From Gracilaria vermiculophylla (Eukaryota; Rhodophyta; Florideophyceae; Gracilariales; Gracilariaceae): 52,564 nucleotides of DNA. The translations under genes and the position numbers were made by a program. The stretch spans positions 3,196 through 55,759 of the forward strand of contig JAHNZQ020000001.1 of NCBI GenBank assembly GCA_019155205.2, written 5' to 3'. Shown here piece by piece: positions 8,226-19,122 of this stretch (positions are counted from its first letter, which is position 1; each line of letters begins with the position of its first letter). The notes under the pieces are model-generated. The model did no database searches, had not been told where the DNA came from, and saw nothing but the letters and a program-made list of their open reading frames with translations.

Positions 8226-8444
8226 ATGAAAAATTTTAAATATTTTTTTTTCAATGGACAGCAATATTTTACAAAAGATAATTTTACAATTTTTGACCTA
8301 TTAAAATATTTCAATTTTAATCTTTTCAAATCCATTTATATCTTAGAGTACAATGGTTTAATCTGCCATGATAGTGACTGGAATAAAATTTGGATAAAAT
8401 CTCATGATAAAATTGAACTCATAACAATAGTTGGAGGTGGTTAA
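8226..8444 (+). CDS. thiS: thiamine sulphur-carrier protein ThiS
   Basis: 72-aa ubiquitin-fold protein ending in Gly-Gly (TIVGGG). The terminal glycine is adenylated and converted to the thiocarboxylate that feeds ThiG. The N-terminal FNGQQY strand fits the family. It lies between the divergent trnH and the convergent syfB, whose stop is only 3 nt from the thiS stop. Confidence 0.9.
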   Translation: MKNFKYFFFNGQQYFTKDNFTIFDLLKYFNFNLFKSIYILEYNGLICHDSDWNKIWIKSHDKIELITIVGGG

Positions 8445-8447
8445 GTT

Positions 8448-10610
8448 TTAATCTCGAATAGTAGCATTCAATGTTTGACGTAAAACTAATTTTAGTTGTT
8501 CAATAATAATTTCTATTTTCTTATTTTTTAATGTTTTTCGATTGGATTGAAAAATTAGCTCCAAACATAAACTTGTATAATCTTGAGGAATTTCTGAACC
8601 TCTATATTCATCTAACAATTGAATTTTAAATAAAAATTCAGTTCCATTTAAGTACAAAAATTTTTGAATAGTGTGAAATGTAATGTCACGTGGAACAATA
8701 AAAGTTAAATTTTTGATAATTTTTGGATAAGTAGAATAGTTTTGATGAAGGATTAATTTATTATTTTGAATTTGAGTTTGAAAGACTTCAATATCGAATT
8801 CAAATAAATAAAGTTCTAATGGGATATTTAATTGATTGGCTAAAATTGGGTTGATTTGCCCAAAATGTCCCAAAGAAATAGAATTCTCATCACAAATATT
8901 GGCGCTTCGGTATGGATGAAATAGATTTTTTATGCTTTGATGAACACAAGGTTCCCAATAATTTGTAAAATTCAATTGTTTGAAAAATGTTTCGATTTTT
9001 CCTTTTGCTTCAAACCACGATAAAGATTGATTTTTATTTGTCCAAGATAATTTTGTTTTTACTGTTGCTCCGCAAATCCCTGTTCGGAATAAATCTTCGC
9101 TCCCAAATATTCCAGAGACCAATTCTTTTTCATTTATTTTATTCATTCCATTCTTCAAAAAAATATGTCCATATTCAAAGCCTTCAAAAAATATATTTTT
9201 TTGATTTAAATTTTCTTGAACAGTTTCAATCAAGTTTGGAAGTAAACTTATTCTTAAGTTTGAATAATCTTTAAAAAGTGGATTAATAAGTGAAATTTCA
9301 TTTGTTACTAGTCTTTTTTTGCTTGCAAGCGAATAATGAAGAACTTCATTAAATCCTAAATTTAAAAGACAATTAGTTATTTTCATACGAATTTTATAAT
9401 AAGAATCTTTTTGTCCAATTGCCCTAATTTTGGGTAAAGTTGTTAAAAAATTATTAAATCCATGTAATCTACCAATTTCTTCGATTAAATCAATTTCTCG
9501 TGTAATATCTTCAGATCTAGAATTAGGTACTTTTACAAGCCAATTTAAAGTAGATTTTTCATATTGAAATTTAAAATTCAATCGAGCTAAGTATTCATTA
9601 ATAAGATTTGGACTAATAAATCTATTCTTTTTGACGGGGCCCAGAATTTCATGAATAGTTTTATACTGCAATAGAATAGGTTTAACAGTTTGTTCACAAG
9701 TTTTTTGAAACGTATGAACGTGGCAAACTAAATCAGGATTTGAAATTTTTAATAAATATAGTAATCGATAGAAGGAATCCATTAAATAAGTATATTTTAA
9801 AGATTTTTCGTACCTTGCAGAGCGATCTGTTCGTAATCCTAACTTTCGTGACTGCTGTCTTATTTGAGCTGCGGAAAAAATACTTCCTTCAATTAATAAA
9901 CTGTTTGTAGTATTGGTCACCATAAATTCTTTAGCTTCGATGATACCAGCAATACCTATTGGTAGCGAGCTAACCCGAATGGGTATTTGATTTGCCGTTA
10001 CCATAGTTATTTTATCATTTATTGGATAATTAGAGTTATTACTTGCTAAAAAATTTTGAAGGGTTGGATAAGTTTCCAAAGATAGTATAAAATTTGAAGT
10101 ATCTAATTTTGAAGATATTTTTTCAAAATCGTAAAATATAAAAGGGTACCCTGTCTCTAATAGAAGATAAGTTTGAAAATCTAAAAAATTATTTGATGTT
10201 GATATTCCTGCACTCTGAATTTTTTCTCTCATCCAATTTGGAGCTTTTAAATTAGTTAAATTTTTAATTGTAACCGTAAGAAAGCTTGAACAATTGAAAT
10301 TAGATGGAAGAATTTCTAATTTTTGTTCCATTTGTTTTTTCCATTCGAAATTTTTGTTAGTATATTTTGAAATTTTTATAGATTGGTTCAATAAAGCAGA
10401 AATTTCATTTGAAATTCCCTGAATGGATAAACTATCAGATCGATTTGCTGTTGCGGAAACATCTAAAATAATTTGTTTTCTATCATTTATATCAATTTCT
10501 AAAGTTTCTTCCACTTCAAATCCACCAAGTGTTAATTTTTCAATAAAAGATTCTATTTGAATTAATCTAGTATTTACTAATTCATTAATCCAATGTATCG
10601 AAATTTGCAT
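8448..10610 (-). CDS. syfB: phenylalanyl-tRNA synthetase beta chain
   Basis: 720-aa beta subunit (PheT) found in red-lineage plastids. Visible parts are the N-terminal ISIHWINELV, the B3/B4-like centre, the B5 region with SEDITREIDLIEEIGRLHGF (residues about 380), and a C-terminal anticodon-binding ferredoxin-like domain (YPKIIKNLTFIVPRDI to the end). The alpha chain must be nuclear-encoded or outside this window. Convergent with thiS (3-nt gap). psb28 lies 28 nt upstream on the same strand and is probably co-transcribed. Confidence 0.93.
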   Translation of the reverse strand: MQISIHWINELVNTRLIQIESFIEKLTLGGFEVEETLEIDINDRKQIILDVSATANRSDSLSIQGISNEISALLNQSIKISKYTNKNFEWKKQMEQKLEILPSNFNCSSFLTVTIKNLTNLKAPNWMREKIQSAGISTSNNFLDFQTYLLLETGYPFIFYDFEKISSKLDTSNFILSLETYPTLQNFLASNNSNYPINDKITMVTANQIPIRVSSLPIGIAGIIEAKEFMVTNTTNSLLIEGSIFSAAQIRQQSRKLGLRTDRSARYEKSLKYTYLMDSFYRLLYLLKISNPDLVCHVHTFQKTCEQTVKPILLQYKTIHEILGPVKKNRFISPNLINEYLARLNFKFQYEKSTLNWLVKVPNSRSEDITREIDLIEEIGRLHGFNNFLTTLPKIRAIGQKDSYYKIRMKITNCLLNLGFNEVLHYSLASKKRLVTNEISLINPLFKDYSNLRISLLPNLIETVQENLNQKNIFFEGFEYGHIFLKNGMNKINEKELVSGIFGSEDLFRTGICGATVKTKLSWTNKNQSLSWFEAKGKIETFFKQLNFTNYWEPCVHQSIKNLFHPYRSANICDENSISLGHFGQINPILANQLNIPLELYLFEFDIEVFQTQIQNNKLILHQNYSTYPKIIKNLTFIVPRDITFHTIQKFLYLNGTEFLFKIQLLDEYRGSEIPQDYTSLCLELIFQSNRKTLKNKKIEIIIEQLKLVLRQTLNATIRD

Positions 10611-10638
10611 AGGTTATAATAAGTATAAATTTTGTCAG

Positions 10639-10986
10639 TTAATTCGCTTTTGTAAAAACTAATCCATTAGTTTCACCATATCTTTCCATAAATCTTATAA
10701 ATCGATCCCAAGCTTCTGGACTTTTCATAATATAAATAGATTCAATTGCTTCTGGCTTTCCGTTTCTAAATCTTGCATTCACATCTCTTGTTTCTAATAT
10801 TCCTTCTTCATCAATCAAATACATACCTGTAATTTCACCTTCTTTTGCTCTCGCTTTTGTTAAAATATTTGGATTTTTAAATCTAAATGTAGCTGTTCCT
10901 GTACTCCCATCTAGTGATCTAGTTAAACGAACATCCGGTAAAACTTTTTCATCAAAACCTTTTATAAATTGAATTTTAGCTTCCAT
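10639..10986 (-). CDS. psb28: photosystem II assembly protein Psb28
   Basis: 115-aa cytoplasmic-side PSII assembly factor (sometimes annotated psbW or ycf79). [20 protein letters not shown], the GTATFRF strand, MYLIDEEG and [19 protein letters not shown] are characteristic. Length is normal. It is followed by syfB in the same direction. Confidence 0.95.
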   Translation of the reverse strand: MEAKIQFIKGFDEKVLPDVRLTRSLDGSTGTATFRFKNPNILTKARAKEGEITGMYLIDEEGILETRDVNARFRNGKPEAIESIYIMKSPEAWDRFIRFMERYGETNGLVFTKAN

Positions 10987-11096
10987 AATGAGTTTTCAAT
11001 GTCAATACATTTTAATCTAGCACCTTAATTTTATTTGTCACTATTGCTGCGTAAATTCCAGCGTAGTAACCCATCAAGAATAGTTTTTTGTCTTAT

Positions 11097-11168
11097 CTGG
11101 GGTGGCAGGATTCGAACCTACGAATGGCGGAGTCAAAGTCCGCAGCCTTACCACTTGGCGACACCCCA
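11097..11168 (-). tRNA. trnQ-UUG: tRNA-Gln (UUG)
   Basis: 72 nt on the minus strand. The acceptor TGGGGTG pairs with CACCCCA, the discriminator is G, and the anticodon loop CTTTGAC gives UUG. The T-loop is GTTCGAA. Confidence 0.95.
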
Positions 11169-11262
11169 GGAAATTTTAAAATTAAAAAAATGACCATTTA
11201 TGATATTTTTTAACTTCACTGCAATGCTAAAGAAACTTCTTTTTTTCTTGGCATTTTTCGAT

Positions 11263-11336
11263 TGGGCAAGAAGGGATTCGAACCCCTGACACCGTGGTTC
11301 GTAGCCACGTGCTCTAGTCCACTGAGCTACAAGCCC
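11263..11336 (-). tRNA. trnR-ACG: tRNA-Arg (ACG)
   Basis: 74 nt on the minus strand. The anticodon loop CTACGAA gives ACG, presumably deaminated to ICG. The acceptor arm GGGCTTG against CTTGCCC leaves two unpaired T-T positions, a weakness known in other plastid trnR(ACG) genes, so I do not read it as decay. Confidence 0.93.
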
Positions 11337-11490
11337 AAAAATACAATTTTCTAACTCTATCATACAAAAAAATTCTAGTTTTGTAAAGGGAAAGAATTTA
11401 TCTAAAAAAAAAACTTAATAAAAATTCTTTTTTAACTTGCAAAATTAATAATTTTTTACTTAAATTAAAGCTAAAAATGATAATTTAAAT

Positions 11491-14400
11491 ATGGCAAAAA
11501 AAATTTTATATCAAGAAAATGCTCGAAGAGCTTTAGAACGTGGTATGGAAATAATGGTTGAAGCAGTTTCAGTAACACTAGGTCCAAAAGGACGAAATGT
11601 AGTATTAGAAAAACCTTACGGATCTCCTCAAATTGTGAATGATGGAGTTACTATTGCAAAAGAAATTCAATTATTAGATCATATTGAAAATACAGGAGTT
11701 TCATTAATCCGCCAAGCTGCTTCAAAAACTAATGATGTGGCCGGTGATGGAACGACAACTGCAACAGTTTTAGCCTATGCAATGGTAAAAGAAGGGTTAA
11801 AAAATGTTGCAGCCGGTGCTAATCCAATTTCAATTAAATTAGGAATGGAAAAAGCAGTTCAATATTTAGTTACCCAGATCAATGAATTTGCCCAGCCTGT
11901 CGAAGATCTTCAATCTATTCAACAAGTAGCCGCTATATCATCTGGGAATGATGAAATCATTGGTTCGTTAATTGCTGATGCTTTAGCAAAAGTTGGAAAA
12001 GAAGGGGTAATCTCATTAGAAGAAGGAAAAGGAATTTTAACCGAATTAGAAATTACAGAAGGTATGAAATTAGAAAAAGGTTTCATTTCGCCCTATTTTA
12101 TTACTAATCCTGAAAAATTAGAAGTATCGTACGAGAATCCTTATATTCTTCTAACAGATAAGCGAATTACTTTAGTTCAGCAAGATTTATTACCAGTTTT
12201 AGAACAAATTACAAAAACAAAACGTCCTCTTTTAATTTTAGCCGAAGATGTGGAAAAAGAAGCTTTAGCAACTTTAATCTTAAATAAATTACGAGGAATT
12301 TTAAATGTGGTGGCTGTAAGAGCGCCAGGGTTTGGAGAATTACGGAAGCAAATGCTTGAAGATATGGCTGTTTTAACTGGTGGTACAGTTATTACTCAAG
12401 ATGCAGGATTAACTTTAGAGAATCTTCAATTAGATCTATTAGGCCAAGCTAGACGTATCGTGGTTACAAAAGATACAACAACAATTGTTTCACATGGACA
12501 AACCTTAAATGAGATTAATATTCGATGTGAACAACTTCGAAAACAAGTAAATATTGTTGAGACTGAATATGAAAAAGAAAAATTGCAAGATCGAATTGCA
12601 AAATTATCAGGGGGAATTGCGGTAATTCGAGTAGGTGCAGTAACAGAAACAGAAATGGTGCGATTCGTTCCTAGCCCAAGATTTGCCTTTGGTTAAATCA
12701 AAGCTCGGGTATGAAGGACAAATAGATTTTACTTGAATAATAAGAGTTTAATTTACCTTTATATAACTAAATATAAGTATTGGTGAAAGTCCAATCCCTT
12801 AAGGAGAAAGGAGACGCCAAAAGTGCCCACATGGAGATTGATCATCAAAATGAAGCTGGGAACACGGGGGAATCAGAGATCAGATGTCAGATCACACTGC
12901 CCCTTGGTAGGTTACTATGATTAAGTTAATATGAACCCGTTAAAAAAGCGTCTTGGTTTCATATAGTTAGACATCGATACATAAATAACTATATAATGTT
13001 CATTGACTCGCATCAAAGTCATTTCGTTAGATGCTCTCCCGAGTTGAACATAGGCGAATTATGGGGATCTAAGGTAACAATCAACTTGTATTTGGAACGA
13101 AGAAAAACACTTTATTATCTCCCTTTGGGTGGGATTTTTATCAAACTTCCTCATGGTAGAAAGTGGGTAGGGCGGACCGTAATTGGTCTGATGTACACAG
13201 AAATATATTGTATAAAGGAGAATACTCAATGACAGTTAAAACTTTAAAAGTTCATGCTGATGAGTGGAAAAATTTACCTTGGAAGAAATTTCAACAAAAC
13301 CTTTTTCGGCTTCAGCATAGGATATATAAAGCAGCAAAATTAAATGATGTTAATTCAGTCAAACGCCTACAAAGTTTATTGTTAGGCTCAAAAAGTTCTA
13401 AATATCTCGCAGTTAGGCAAGTTACTCAGCTTAATGCTGTAAAAAAGAAAGCCGGAGTGGATGGAATCACTTCATTACACTCAAAAGAACGGTTACTATT
13501 GGTAACTGAACTGAGGTCAATTCGGACTTGGAAACACCGTAAGCTTAGACGCGTTTCCATTCCTAAAGTGAATGGAAAACAAAGATCCCTTGGCATTTCT
13601 ACAATCAAAGATAGAGCAATGCAATGTCTTCTGAAATATGCCTTAGAACCTGTGTATGAAGCAAATGTTTCTGATGGTTCATATGGTTTTCGACCTGGAC
13701 ATTCTACTTGGGATGTTCAAAAGAGATTGTTTCAAAGTCTTCGATCTAATTGTAATGGCTACAAGAAGACCATCCTTGAGTTAGATATTGAAAGGTGCTT
13801 CGATAATATAAAACATGATAAGATAATGGAACTAATCACTCTTCCGGGAGCAGGTAAACGATTTCTTAAATCAGCTTTAAAAGCTGGAGTCTTAAACAGG
13901 CGTGATAAAACATTAGTAGAAACCCCTCAAAGTGGGATTATATCTCCTCTATTATGTAATATTGCTCTCCATGGTGTCGAAGATCTAAACAACGCAAAAA
14001 TAAGAGGTCAGAAATATCAAAGAGGTTTACGCTATGCTGACGACATGGTATTTATTCTTCAGCCGAATGAATGCAGTGGAACATTACTTAATAAAGTAAA
14101 AGAATTCTTAAGTTCAAGAGGATTAAAAGCAAACATGGCTAAAACAAGGCTTGTATCCCCATTAGATGGTTTTGACTTCCTGGGTTGGCACTTTAGAGTG
14201 AAAAGAAAAAATCATAAATTTGTTAGTTATCCTTCTAGCAAGAATCTAAAACAAATGACTTCTCGAATTAAAACTGTTATGAAGGATAGTAGATACAAAA
14301 TAGAAAATCGTTTAAAAACGGTTAAAGTTGTTTATCGTGGTTGGTGGAACTATCATCAATACAGTGAGCTGAGTCAGATAAATCTTTGGTCAATCAGATT

Positions 14401-15293
14401 GTGGGTATACAGATATCTGCGTAAGTCTACCAAAATACCATATAATGAAATTATTAGACAATTAGATTTAATATTTACTGGACACTCGTATCGAGTTAAT
14501 AGACATATAGTTGTTCGTGGTGAACGTTCTGTTTATGATGGGGACTTTCTTTATTGGTCTAAGAAAAACTCAAGCTTATATACTGGTCCATTAGCCACTG
14601 TTTGAAAGAGATAAAATTACATATCTAATTCTTGTAAATTGAGATTCTCGGGTCAGGACTGGATTGAATTACACCACAAAAATGGTATTAACAATGACTT
14701 TAAACTATTTAATGTAGAAGCATTAGATAGAACATGTCATCAGTATCAAGAAATACATCAAATTAATTTGTTGAAGCGAAAAAATCGCTAGTGATGCAAG
14801 AGCCGTATGCAGTGAAAGTTGCACGTACGGTTACGAATCGGGAGGTATCTCTATAAACTAGAGTATCGACCCAACCAAAGATAAAAAATTACGTTTAGAA
14901 GACGCTATTAATGCAACCAAAGCTGCTGTAGAAGAAGGGATTGTTCCAGGTGGTGGAACTACATTTACTCATTTATCAGAAAATCTTTTAACATGGGCTA
15001 AAAATAATTTGAAAGAAGATGAATTTATTGGTGCAATGATTATTTCAAAGTCTATATTAGCTCCTTTACGAAGAATTTCTGAAAATGCCGGAATTAATGG
15101 TCCAGTGATTATTGAAAAAGTACAAAGTCAAAATTTTGAAATTGGATATAATGCTGCTAAAAATACTTTTGGAAATATGTATCAAGAAGGAATAGTAGAC
15201 CCTGCAAAAGTAACTCGATCTGGATTACAAAATGCGGCTTCAATTGCGAGTATGATTTTAACTACTGAGTGTATTATTGTAAATGAAGCATAA
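11491..15293 (+). CDS. groEL: chaperonin GroEL, interrupted by a group II intron
   Basis: 60-kDa chaperonin of the plastid stroma, split into two exons. Exon 1 is 11491-12657 (389 codons: [11 protein letters not shown]-binding GDGTTT at residues 85-90, up to VTETEM). Exon 2 starts between 14871 and 14877 and ends at the TAA at 15293 ([28 protein letters not shown]). Without the intron the protein is about 527-529 aa, normal for the family. The intron sits between TETEM and KDKKLRLED, a very conserved spot. Read through, exon 1 would end 12 codons into the intron. dnaK, the other chaperone gene, converges on it. Confidence 0.93.
13229..14605 (+). CDS. group II intron reverse transcriptase/maturase
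   Basis: 458 aa, starting at the ATG at 13229, preceded by AAAGGAG about 8 nt upstream; an earlier GTG-type start at 13163 lacks this. The N-terminal [17 protein letters not shown] leads to RT motifs: KAGVDGI (75-80), [10 protein letters not shown] (151-160), [12 protein letters not shown], the catalytic YADDMVF (269-275), then domain X with [10 protein letters not shown] and the YDGDFLYW block. Such proteins bind their intron RNA, help it splice and copy it into DNA. The protein stops after the DNA-binding region, where relatives continue into an HNH endonuclease. Confidence 0.93.
   Translation: MTVKTLKVHADEWKNLPWKKFQQNLFRLQHRIYKAAKLNDVNSVKRLQSLLLGSKSSKYLAVRQVTQLNAVKKKAGVDGITSLHSKERLLLVTELRSIRTWKHRKLRRVSIPKVNGKQRSLGISTIKDRAMQCLLKYALEPVYEANVSDGSYGFRPGHSTWDVQKRLFQSLRSNCNGYKKTILELDIERCFDNIKHDKIMELITLPGAGKRFLKSALKAGVLNRRDKTLVETPQSGIISPLLCNIALHGVEDLNNAKIRGQKYQRGLRYADDMVFILQPNECSGTLLNKVKEFLSSRGLKANMAKTRLVSPLDGFDFLGWHFRVKRKNHKFVSYPSSKNLKQMTSRIKTVMKDSRYKIENRLKTVKVVYRGWWNYHQYSELSQINLWSIRLWVYRYLRKSTKIPYNEIIRQLDLIFTGHSYRVNRHIVVRGERSVYDGDFLYWSKKNSSLYTGPLATV
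14606..14791 (+). pseudogene. decayed HNH endonuclease end of the maturase
   Basis: In the same frame as the maturase, beyond its TGA (14603) and a second in-frame TAA (14612), the sequence reads [13 protein letters not shown], then [19 protein letters not shown], to a TAG at 14789. The HH...N...L...C-H...H pattern is the metal-binding HNH motif usual at this position. The endonuclease domain has therefore been cut off by two stops. Mobility by endonuclease-primed retrohoming would be impaired, while splicing help could persist. Confidence 0.75.
14800..14833 (+). other. group II intron domain V
   Basis: 34-nt hairpin with the AGC catalytic triad at its base and a GAAA tetraloop. It matches the near-invariant domain V form. 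It lies 37 nt before the earliest likely 3' splice site. Confidence 0.9.
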
Positions 15294-15305
15294 ATGAAGC
15301 TTAAA

Positions 15306-15339
15306 AATTTTTAACGAACCTTAAAATTCGTTAAAAATT
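15306..15339. terminator. hairpin after groEL
   Basis: 13-bp stem (AATTTTTAACGAA facing TTCGTTAAAAATT) with an 8-nt loop, 13 nt after the groEL stop. Likely transcript end or 3' stabiliser. Confidence 0.55.
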
Positions 15340-15370
15340 ACATTTCTTTTTCCCTCATTCTATTTGAAAA

Positions 15371-15401
15371 TTTATAATTCATCTAAAAGGTGAATTATAA
15401 A
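15371..15401. terminator. hairpin at the dnaK 3' end
   Basis: 11-bp stem TTTATAATTCA facing TGAATTATAAA with a 9-nt loop. It overlaps the last codons of dnaK on the minus strand, in the convergent groEL-dnaK gap. Confidence 0.5.
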
Positions 15402-17236
15402 TCATTTAAGTTTGATGTTGAATCTGGCGTTGCATTTGCTTTAAGCTTTTCTTCCACAATATCTTTCATCGCAACTTTTAATTTTTCAATTTGAGTTTTT
15501 AAATTTTTAAAATTTTCACTTTGAATTTCTTCTCTTACACTTGCAATTAATTTTGTAATATTTTCTTTTTTATCCACTGAAATATCTTCATTTATGCTAG
15601 AAAGTTCTTTTTCAGCTTCAAAGCATAATGCTTCTGCTTGGTTTCGTAAATCGATAGTTTCACGTTTTTCTTTATCTACCGCTGCGAATTTTTCTGCTTC
15701 TTCTAACATTTTTTCAACTTCAGATTCATTTAAATTTGATGCTCCTTGAATTGTTACTGACTGCTCTACACCTGTTTCTTTTTCTTTTGCTTTTACAGAT
15801 AAGATTCCATCAACATCAATATCAAATGTCACTTCAATCTGAGGAATACCTCGTCCAGCAGGGGGAATACCGTCTAATCGAAAATTTCCTAAACTTTTAT
15901 TATCTGAAACTAATTCTCTTTCTCCTTGTAAAATATGGATTTCAACATTTGTTTGATTATCTACTGCAGTTGAGAACATTTCTGATTTTTTGACAGGAAT
16001 AGTAGTATTTCGAGCGATAATTTTTGTCATTACACCACCTAGTGTTTCAACTCCTAAAGATAATGGAGTTACATCCAATAATAATACATCTTTTATTTCT
16101 CCTGCTAAAATACCTGCTTGAATGGCAGCTCCAATAGCAACTACTTCATCTGGATTCACGGATTGATTTGGTTTTTTACCAGTTAAAGATTCTACTAATT
16201 TTTGAATTGCTGGAATTCGAGTAGATCCTCCCACTAGAACGACTTCATTAATTTCAGATTTTTCTAATCTAGCATCATTTAAAGCTTTTTCAACTGGAAT
16301 TTTACAACGATTAATTAATTTGCTAGATAAGTTCTCAAAAATAGCTCTTGTTAATTCTTTTTCAAGATGTTTTGGACCCGTTTTATCAGCCGCAATAAAC
16401 GGTAGCTCAATTGTCGTTTTTTCAACTGTCGATAATTCAATTTTTGCTTTCTCAGCTGCTTCTGTTAATCTTTGTAAAGCTTGAATATCGTTGCTTAAAT
16501 CAATACCTTCTTTTTCTTGAAAATCATCCATTAACCATTTTACTAAAAGATTATCAAAATCATCACCCCCTAAGATTGTATCACCAGCGGTTGCTAAAAC
16601 TTCAAAAATTCCGTCCCCTACTTCTAAAATTGAGACATCAAATGTCCCTCCCCCTAAGTCAAAGACTAATATCGTTTCATTTTGTTTTTTGTCTAAACCG
16701 TAAGCTAATGAAGCTGCAGTAGGTTCATTAATAATACGTAAAACTTCAATTCCAGCAATTTTACCAGCATCCATTGTTGCTTGTCGTTGAGAATCATTAA
16801 AATACGCTGGTACAGTAATAACCGCTTTTGTAACTTCTTGCCCCAGATAACCTGTTGCATCATTAATTAATTTTCTTAAAACTTGAGCAGATATTTCTTC
16901 TGGGCTAAAATCTTTATTTAATGCAGGACACTTGATTTTGATATTTTCATTTGGATCTTTAACTACTTTATATGGTAATTTCTTTGATTCTTCGGCAATT
17001 TCATTTTCTTTTGAACCAATGAAACGTTTTACTGAAAAAAATGTATTTTCTGGATTAATAACTGCTTGTCGCTTAGCGATTTGTCCAACTAATAGTTCTT
17101 GCTTTTTTGTATACGCGACGATAGAAGGGGTTGTTCTTAATCCTTCAGCATTAATAATCACACTTGGTTGTCCACCCTCAATAGCTGCGACTACTGAGTT
17201 TGTTGTTCCTAAATCAATTCCTACAACTTTTGACAT
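15395..17236 (-). CDS. dnaK: chaperone protein DnaK (Hsp70)
   Basis: 613-aa Hsp70 of the plastid stroma. The ATPase domain starts [13 protein letters not shown] and shows [26 protein letters not shown], the phosphate-binding [11 protein letters not shown] and [12 protein letters not shown]. The substrate-binding domain starts after [11 protein letters not shown] and a helical lid reaches to about residue 600. Full-length. It is divergent from rpl3, with a 255-nt gap that must hold promoters for both, and it converges on groEL. Confidence 0.97.
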   Translation of the reverse strand: MSKVVGIDLGTTNSVVAAIEGGQPSVIINAEGLRTTPSIVAYTKKQELLVGQIAKRQAVINPENTFFSVKRFIGSKENEIAEESKKLPYKVVKDPNENIKIKCPALNKDFSPEEISAQVLRKLINDATGYLGQEVTKAVITVPAYFNDSQRQATMDAGKIAGIEVLRIINEPTAASLAYGLDKKQNETILVFDLGGGTFDVSILEVGDGIFEVLATAGDTILGGDDFDNLLVKWLMDDFQEKEGIDLSNDIQALQRLTEAAEKAKIELSTVEKTTIELPFIAADKTGPKHLEKELTRAIFENLSSKLINRCKIPVEKALNDARLEKSEINEVVLVGGSTRIPAIQKLVESLTGKKPNQSVNPDEVVAIGAAIQAGILAGEIKDVLLLDVTPLSLGVETLGGVMTKIIARNTTIPVKKSEMFSTAVDNQTNVEIHILQGERELVSDNKSLGNFRLDGIPPAGRGIPQIEVTFDIDVDGILSVKAKEKETGVEQSVTIQGASNLNESEVEKMLEEAEKFAAVDKEKRETIDLRNQAEALCFEAEKELSSINEDISVDKKENITKLIASVREEIQSENFKNLKTQIEKLKVAMKDIVEEKLKANATPDSTSNLNDL

Positions 17237-17491
17237 AATTTTTATTTTAATTTTTCTAGTATTTACTGAAATGAAGTGTAGCTCATTTGTGAAGCACCCA
17301 TTACTCTTAAAGTTACGAAATTATTCTCTATTTTGAACTAGTATATCTTATATGTCTTTTAAGTAAAGTATACATAATTTTTTAGACTTAGGAAAGAAAT
17401 TTTCTTATTTTAATTCGTTAATTTCTGAAATATGCTTTATTATTTTAAATCGTAAAGTTAAGAACTATAAATATGAATCAGGAGGTATAAA

Positions 17492-18118
17492 GTGGTACTT
17501 GGCTTAATAGGAAATAAAATTGGGATGACTCAAATTTTTGATGAATCAGGAAATATTGTTCCAGTTACAATTTTAAAAGTTGGACCGTGTATTATTACAC
17601 AAATTAAAACAAAAGAAAAAGATGGCTATGATTCTATTCAAATGGGATACGGGAATGTAGCAGCTAAATCATTAACCCAACCAGAAATCGGTCATTTGCA
17701 AAAATCAAATACTCAACCTTTAAAATATTTAAAAGAATTTAGATTTTTAAACAAAGATAAAGAGTTTCAAATTGGACAAGTCCTAAATGTAGATTTATTT
17801 ACTCAAGGACAGTCTGTAACTATTCAAGGAAAAAGTATTGGGAAAGGTTTTTCTGGACTCCAAAAGCGTCATCATTTTACACGAGGGCCTATGACACACG
17901 GGTCTAAAAACCACCGGGCTCCTGGGTCTATTGGTATGGGAACGACCCCAGGTCGTGTTTTACCTGGTAAAAAAATGGCTGGGCAGTTAGGAAATAAAAT
18001 TATAACGGTTAAAAATTTAAAAATTATTCAAATCAATCGTGAAAAAAATATTTTAGTTATAAAAGGCTCCGTTCCTGGGAAACCAGGAAATTTATTAAGA
18101 ATTATTCCGTCAAAATAA
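17492..18118 (+). CDS. rpl3: 50S ribosomal protein L3
   Basis: 208-aa 23S-binding assembly initiator, the first gene of the ribosomal cluster. It starts with GTG, supported by AGGAGG 8 nt upstream and by the normal start [16 protein letters not shown]. The loop that reaches the peptidyl-transferase centre ([20 protein letters not shown]) is intact. Confidence 0.96.
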   Translation: MVLGLIGNKIGMTQIFDESGNIVPVTILKVGPCIITQIKTKEKDGYDSIQMGYGNVAAKSLTQPEIGHLQKSNTQPLKYLKEFRFLNKDKEFQIGQVLNVDLFTQGQSVTIQGKSIGKGFSGLQKRHHFTRGPMTHGSKNHRAPGSIGMGTTPGRVLPGKKMAGQLGNKIITVKNLKIIQINREKNILVIKGSVPGKPGNLLRIIPSK

Positions 18119-18148
18119 ATTTCATACAAAAAATTAACTAAAACAGCT

Positions 18149-18799
18149 ATGACAACTCAAAAAGTTATAAAGTATACCTCATTCGATAGTGATGGGAAAG
18201 AATTAATAGATTCAAATCATTCTTTACCCTTAAAAATCCTTGAAACATCAGGAAATTACTTATTACATAAAGATCTTTTAAGACATTTTACCGCACAAAA
18301 ACAGTTAACTGCGTCAACAAAAACTAGAAGTGAAGTTCGAGGTGGGGGTAGAAAACCCTGGCGACAAAAAGGTACTGGACGAGCTAGAGCGGGTTCGAAT
18401 CGTTCACCCTTATGGAGAGGTGGTGGAGTTATTTTTGGTCCTAAACCCAAAAAAAAGATATTAAAATTGAATCGAAAAGAACGTCAGTTTGCATTACAAA
18501 CTTTACTTTTTAATAAAAGAAAGAATAGTATAATAATTGAAGATTTAGAAACTAAAATTTTGGGAACAAAAACGAAAAATTTTTTAACAATTTGTAAGAA
18601 TTGTGAGCTTGATTTGAATCAAAAAATTTTAGTAATCGTATCGAAAAAAACTAAATCTTTAAAATTATCGACACAAAATTTAAAAAATATCGAATTAATT
18701 TCTGCTTCCAATATAAATACATTTAGTTTACTAAAAGCAAAAAAAGTTTTATTAACACCAATGGCAATAAATGATATAAAGGAGATTTATTGTGAATAA
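18149..18799 (+). CDS. rpl4: 50S ribosomal protein L4
   Basis: 216-aa L4. The conserved extended loop lining the exit tunnel is visible ([20 protein letters not shown], then [17 protein letters not shown]). In bacteria L4 also acts as an autoregulator, but nothing in this leader shows that. The last 8 nt overlap the start of rpl23, suggesting translational coupling. Confidence 0.95.
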   Translation: MTTQKVIKYTSFDSDGKELIDSNHSLPLKILETSGNYLLHKDLLRHFTAQKQLTASTKTRSEVRGGGRKPWRQKGTGRARAGSNRSPLWRGGGVIFGPKPKKKILKLNRKERQFALQTLLFNKRKNSIIIEDLETKILGTKTKNFLTICKNCELDLNQKILVIVSKKTKSLKLSTQNLKNIELISASNINTFSLLKAKKVLLTPMAINDIKEIYCE

Positions 18800-19100
18800 T
18801 CAAACAGAATTTTACTCAAATAGGATAAGAATTGTTAAATATCCCATCATAACGGATAAAGCTGTCAGATTAATAGAAAATAATCAATATAGCTTTATAG
18901 TAGATCTAAATTCAACTAAACCTACAATTAAAGCGGCCATTGAATCTTTATTTCAAGTAAAAGTTATCAAAATTAATACATGCCACCTTCCTCGAAAAAA
19001 AAAACGCGTTGGAAAATATCTTGGTTGGAAATCTCAGTATAAAAAAGCAATTGTAACTTTGTCGGAAGATAGTACAATCAATCTATTTGCCGATAATTAA
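18792..19100 (+). CDS. rpl23: 50S ribosomal protein L23
   Basis: 102-aa L23, which sits at the tunnel exit and is the docking point for targeting and chaperone factors. The GTG start is inside the end of rpl4, with GGAG 9 nt upstream. [20 protein letters not shown] and the basic loop [20 protein letters not shown] are typical. Confidence 0.94.
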   Translation: MNNQTEFYSNRIRIVKYPIITDKAVRLIENNQYSFIVDLNSTKPTIKAAIESLFQVKVIKINTCHLPRKKKRVGKYLGWKSQYKKAIVTLSEDSTINLFADN

Positions 19101-19122
19101 TCACTAAAAAATAATTTAATTT

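Larger units (their letters stand above)
12658..14870 (+). mobile_element. group II intron in groEL
   Basis: About 2.2 kb. It starts GTGCG, the group II 5' consensus, directly after the exon codon ATG. Its domain IV carries a reverse transcriptase-maturase gene. Domain V is at 14800-14833 (GAGCCGTATGC, GAAA, GCACGTACGGTT) and is followed by a domain VI hairpin with an unpaired A around 14843-14867. The 3' end is uncertain: cuts after 14870 (..GAC), 14873 or 14876 all keep groEL in frame. Confidence 0.88.

Noticed and set aside
11263..11336. Mismatched acceptor stem as evidence that trnR is a pseudogene
   Set aside because: The same two mismatched positions occur in other plastid trnR(ACG) genes, and all other stems are intact.
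12996..13232. 78-codon ORF in the groEL intron
   Set aside because: It lies in the structured intron RNA before the maturase, with no known domain and no start signal.
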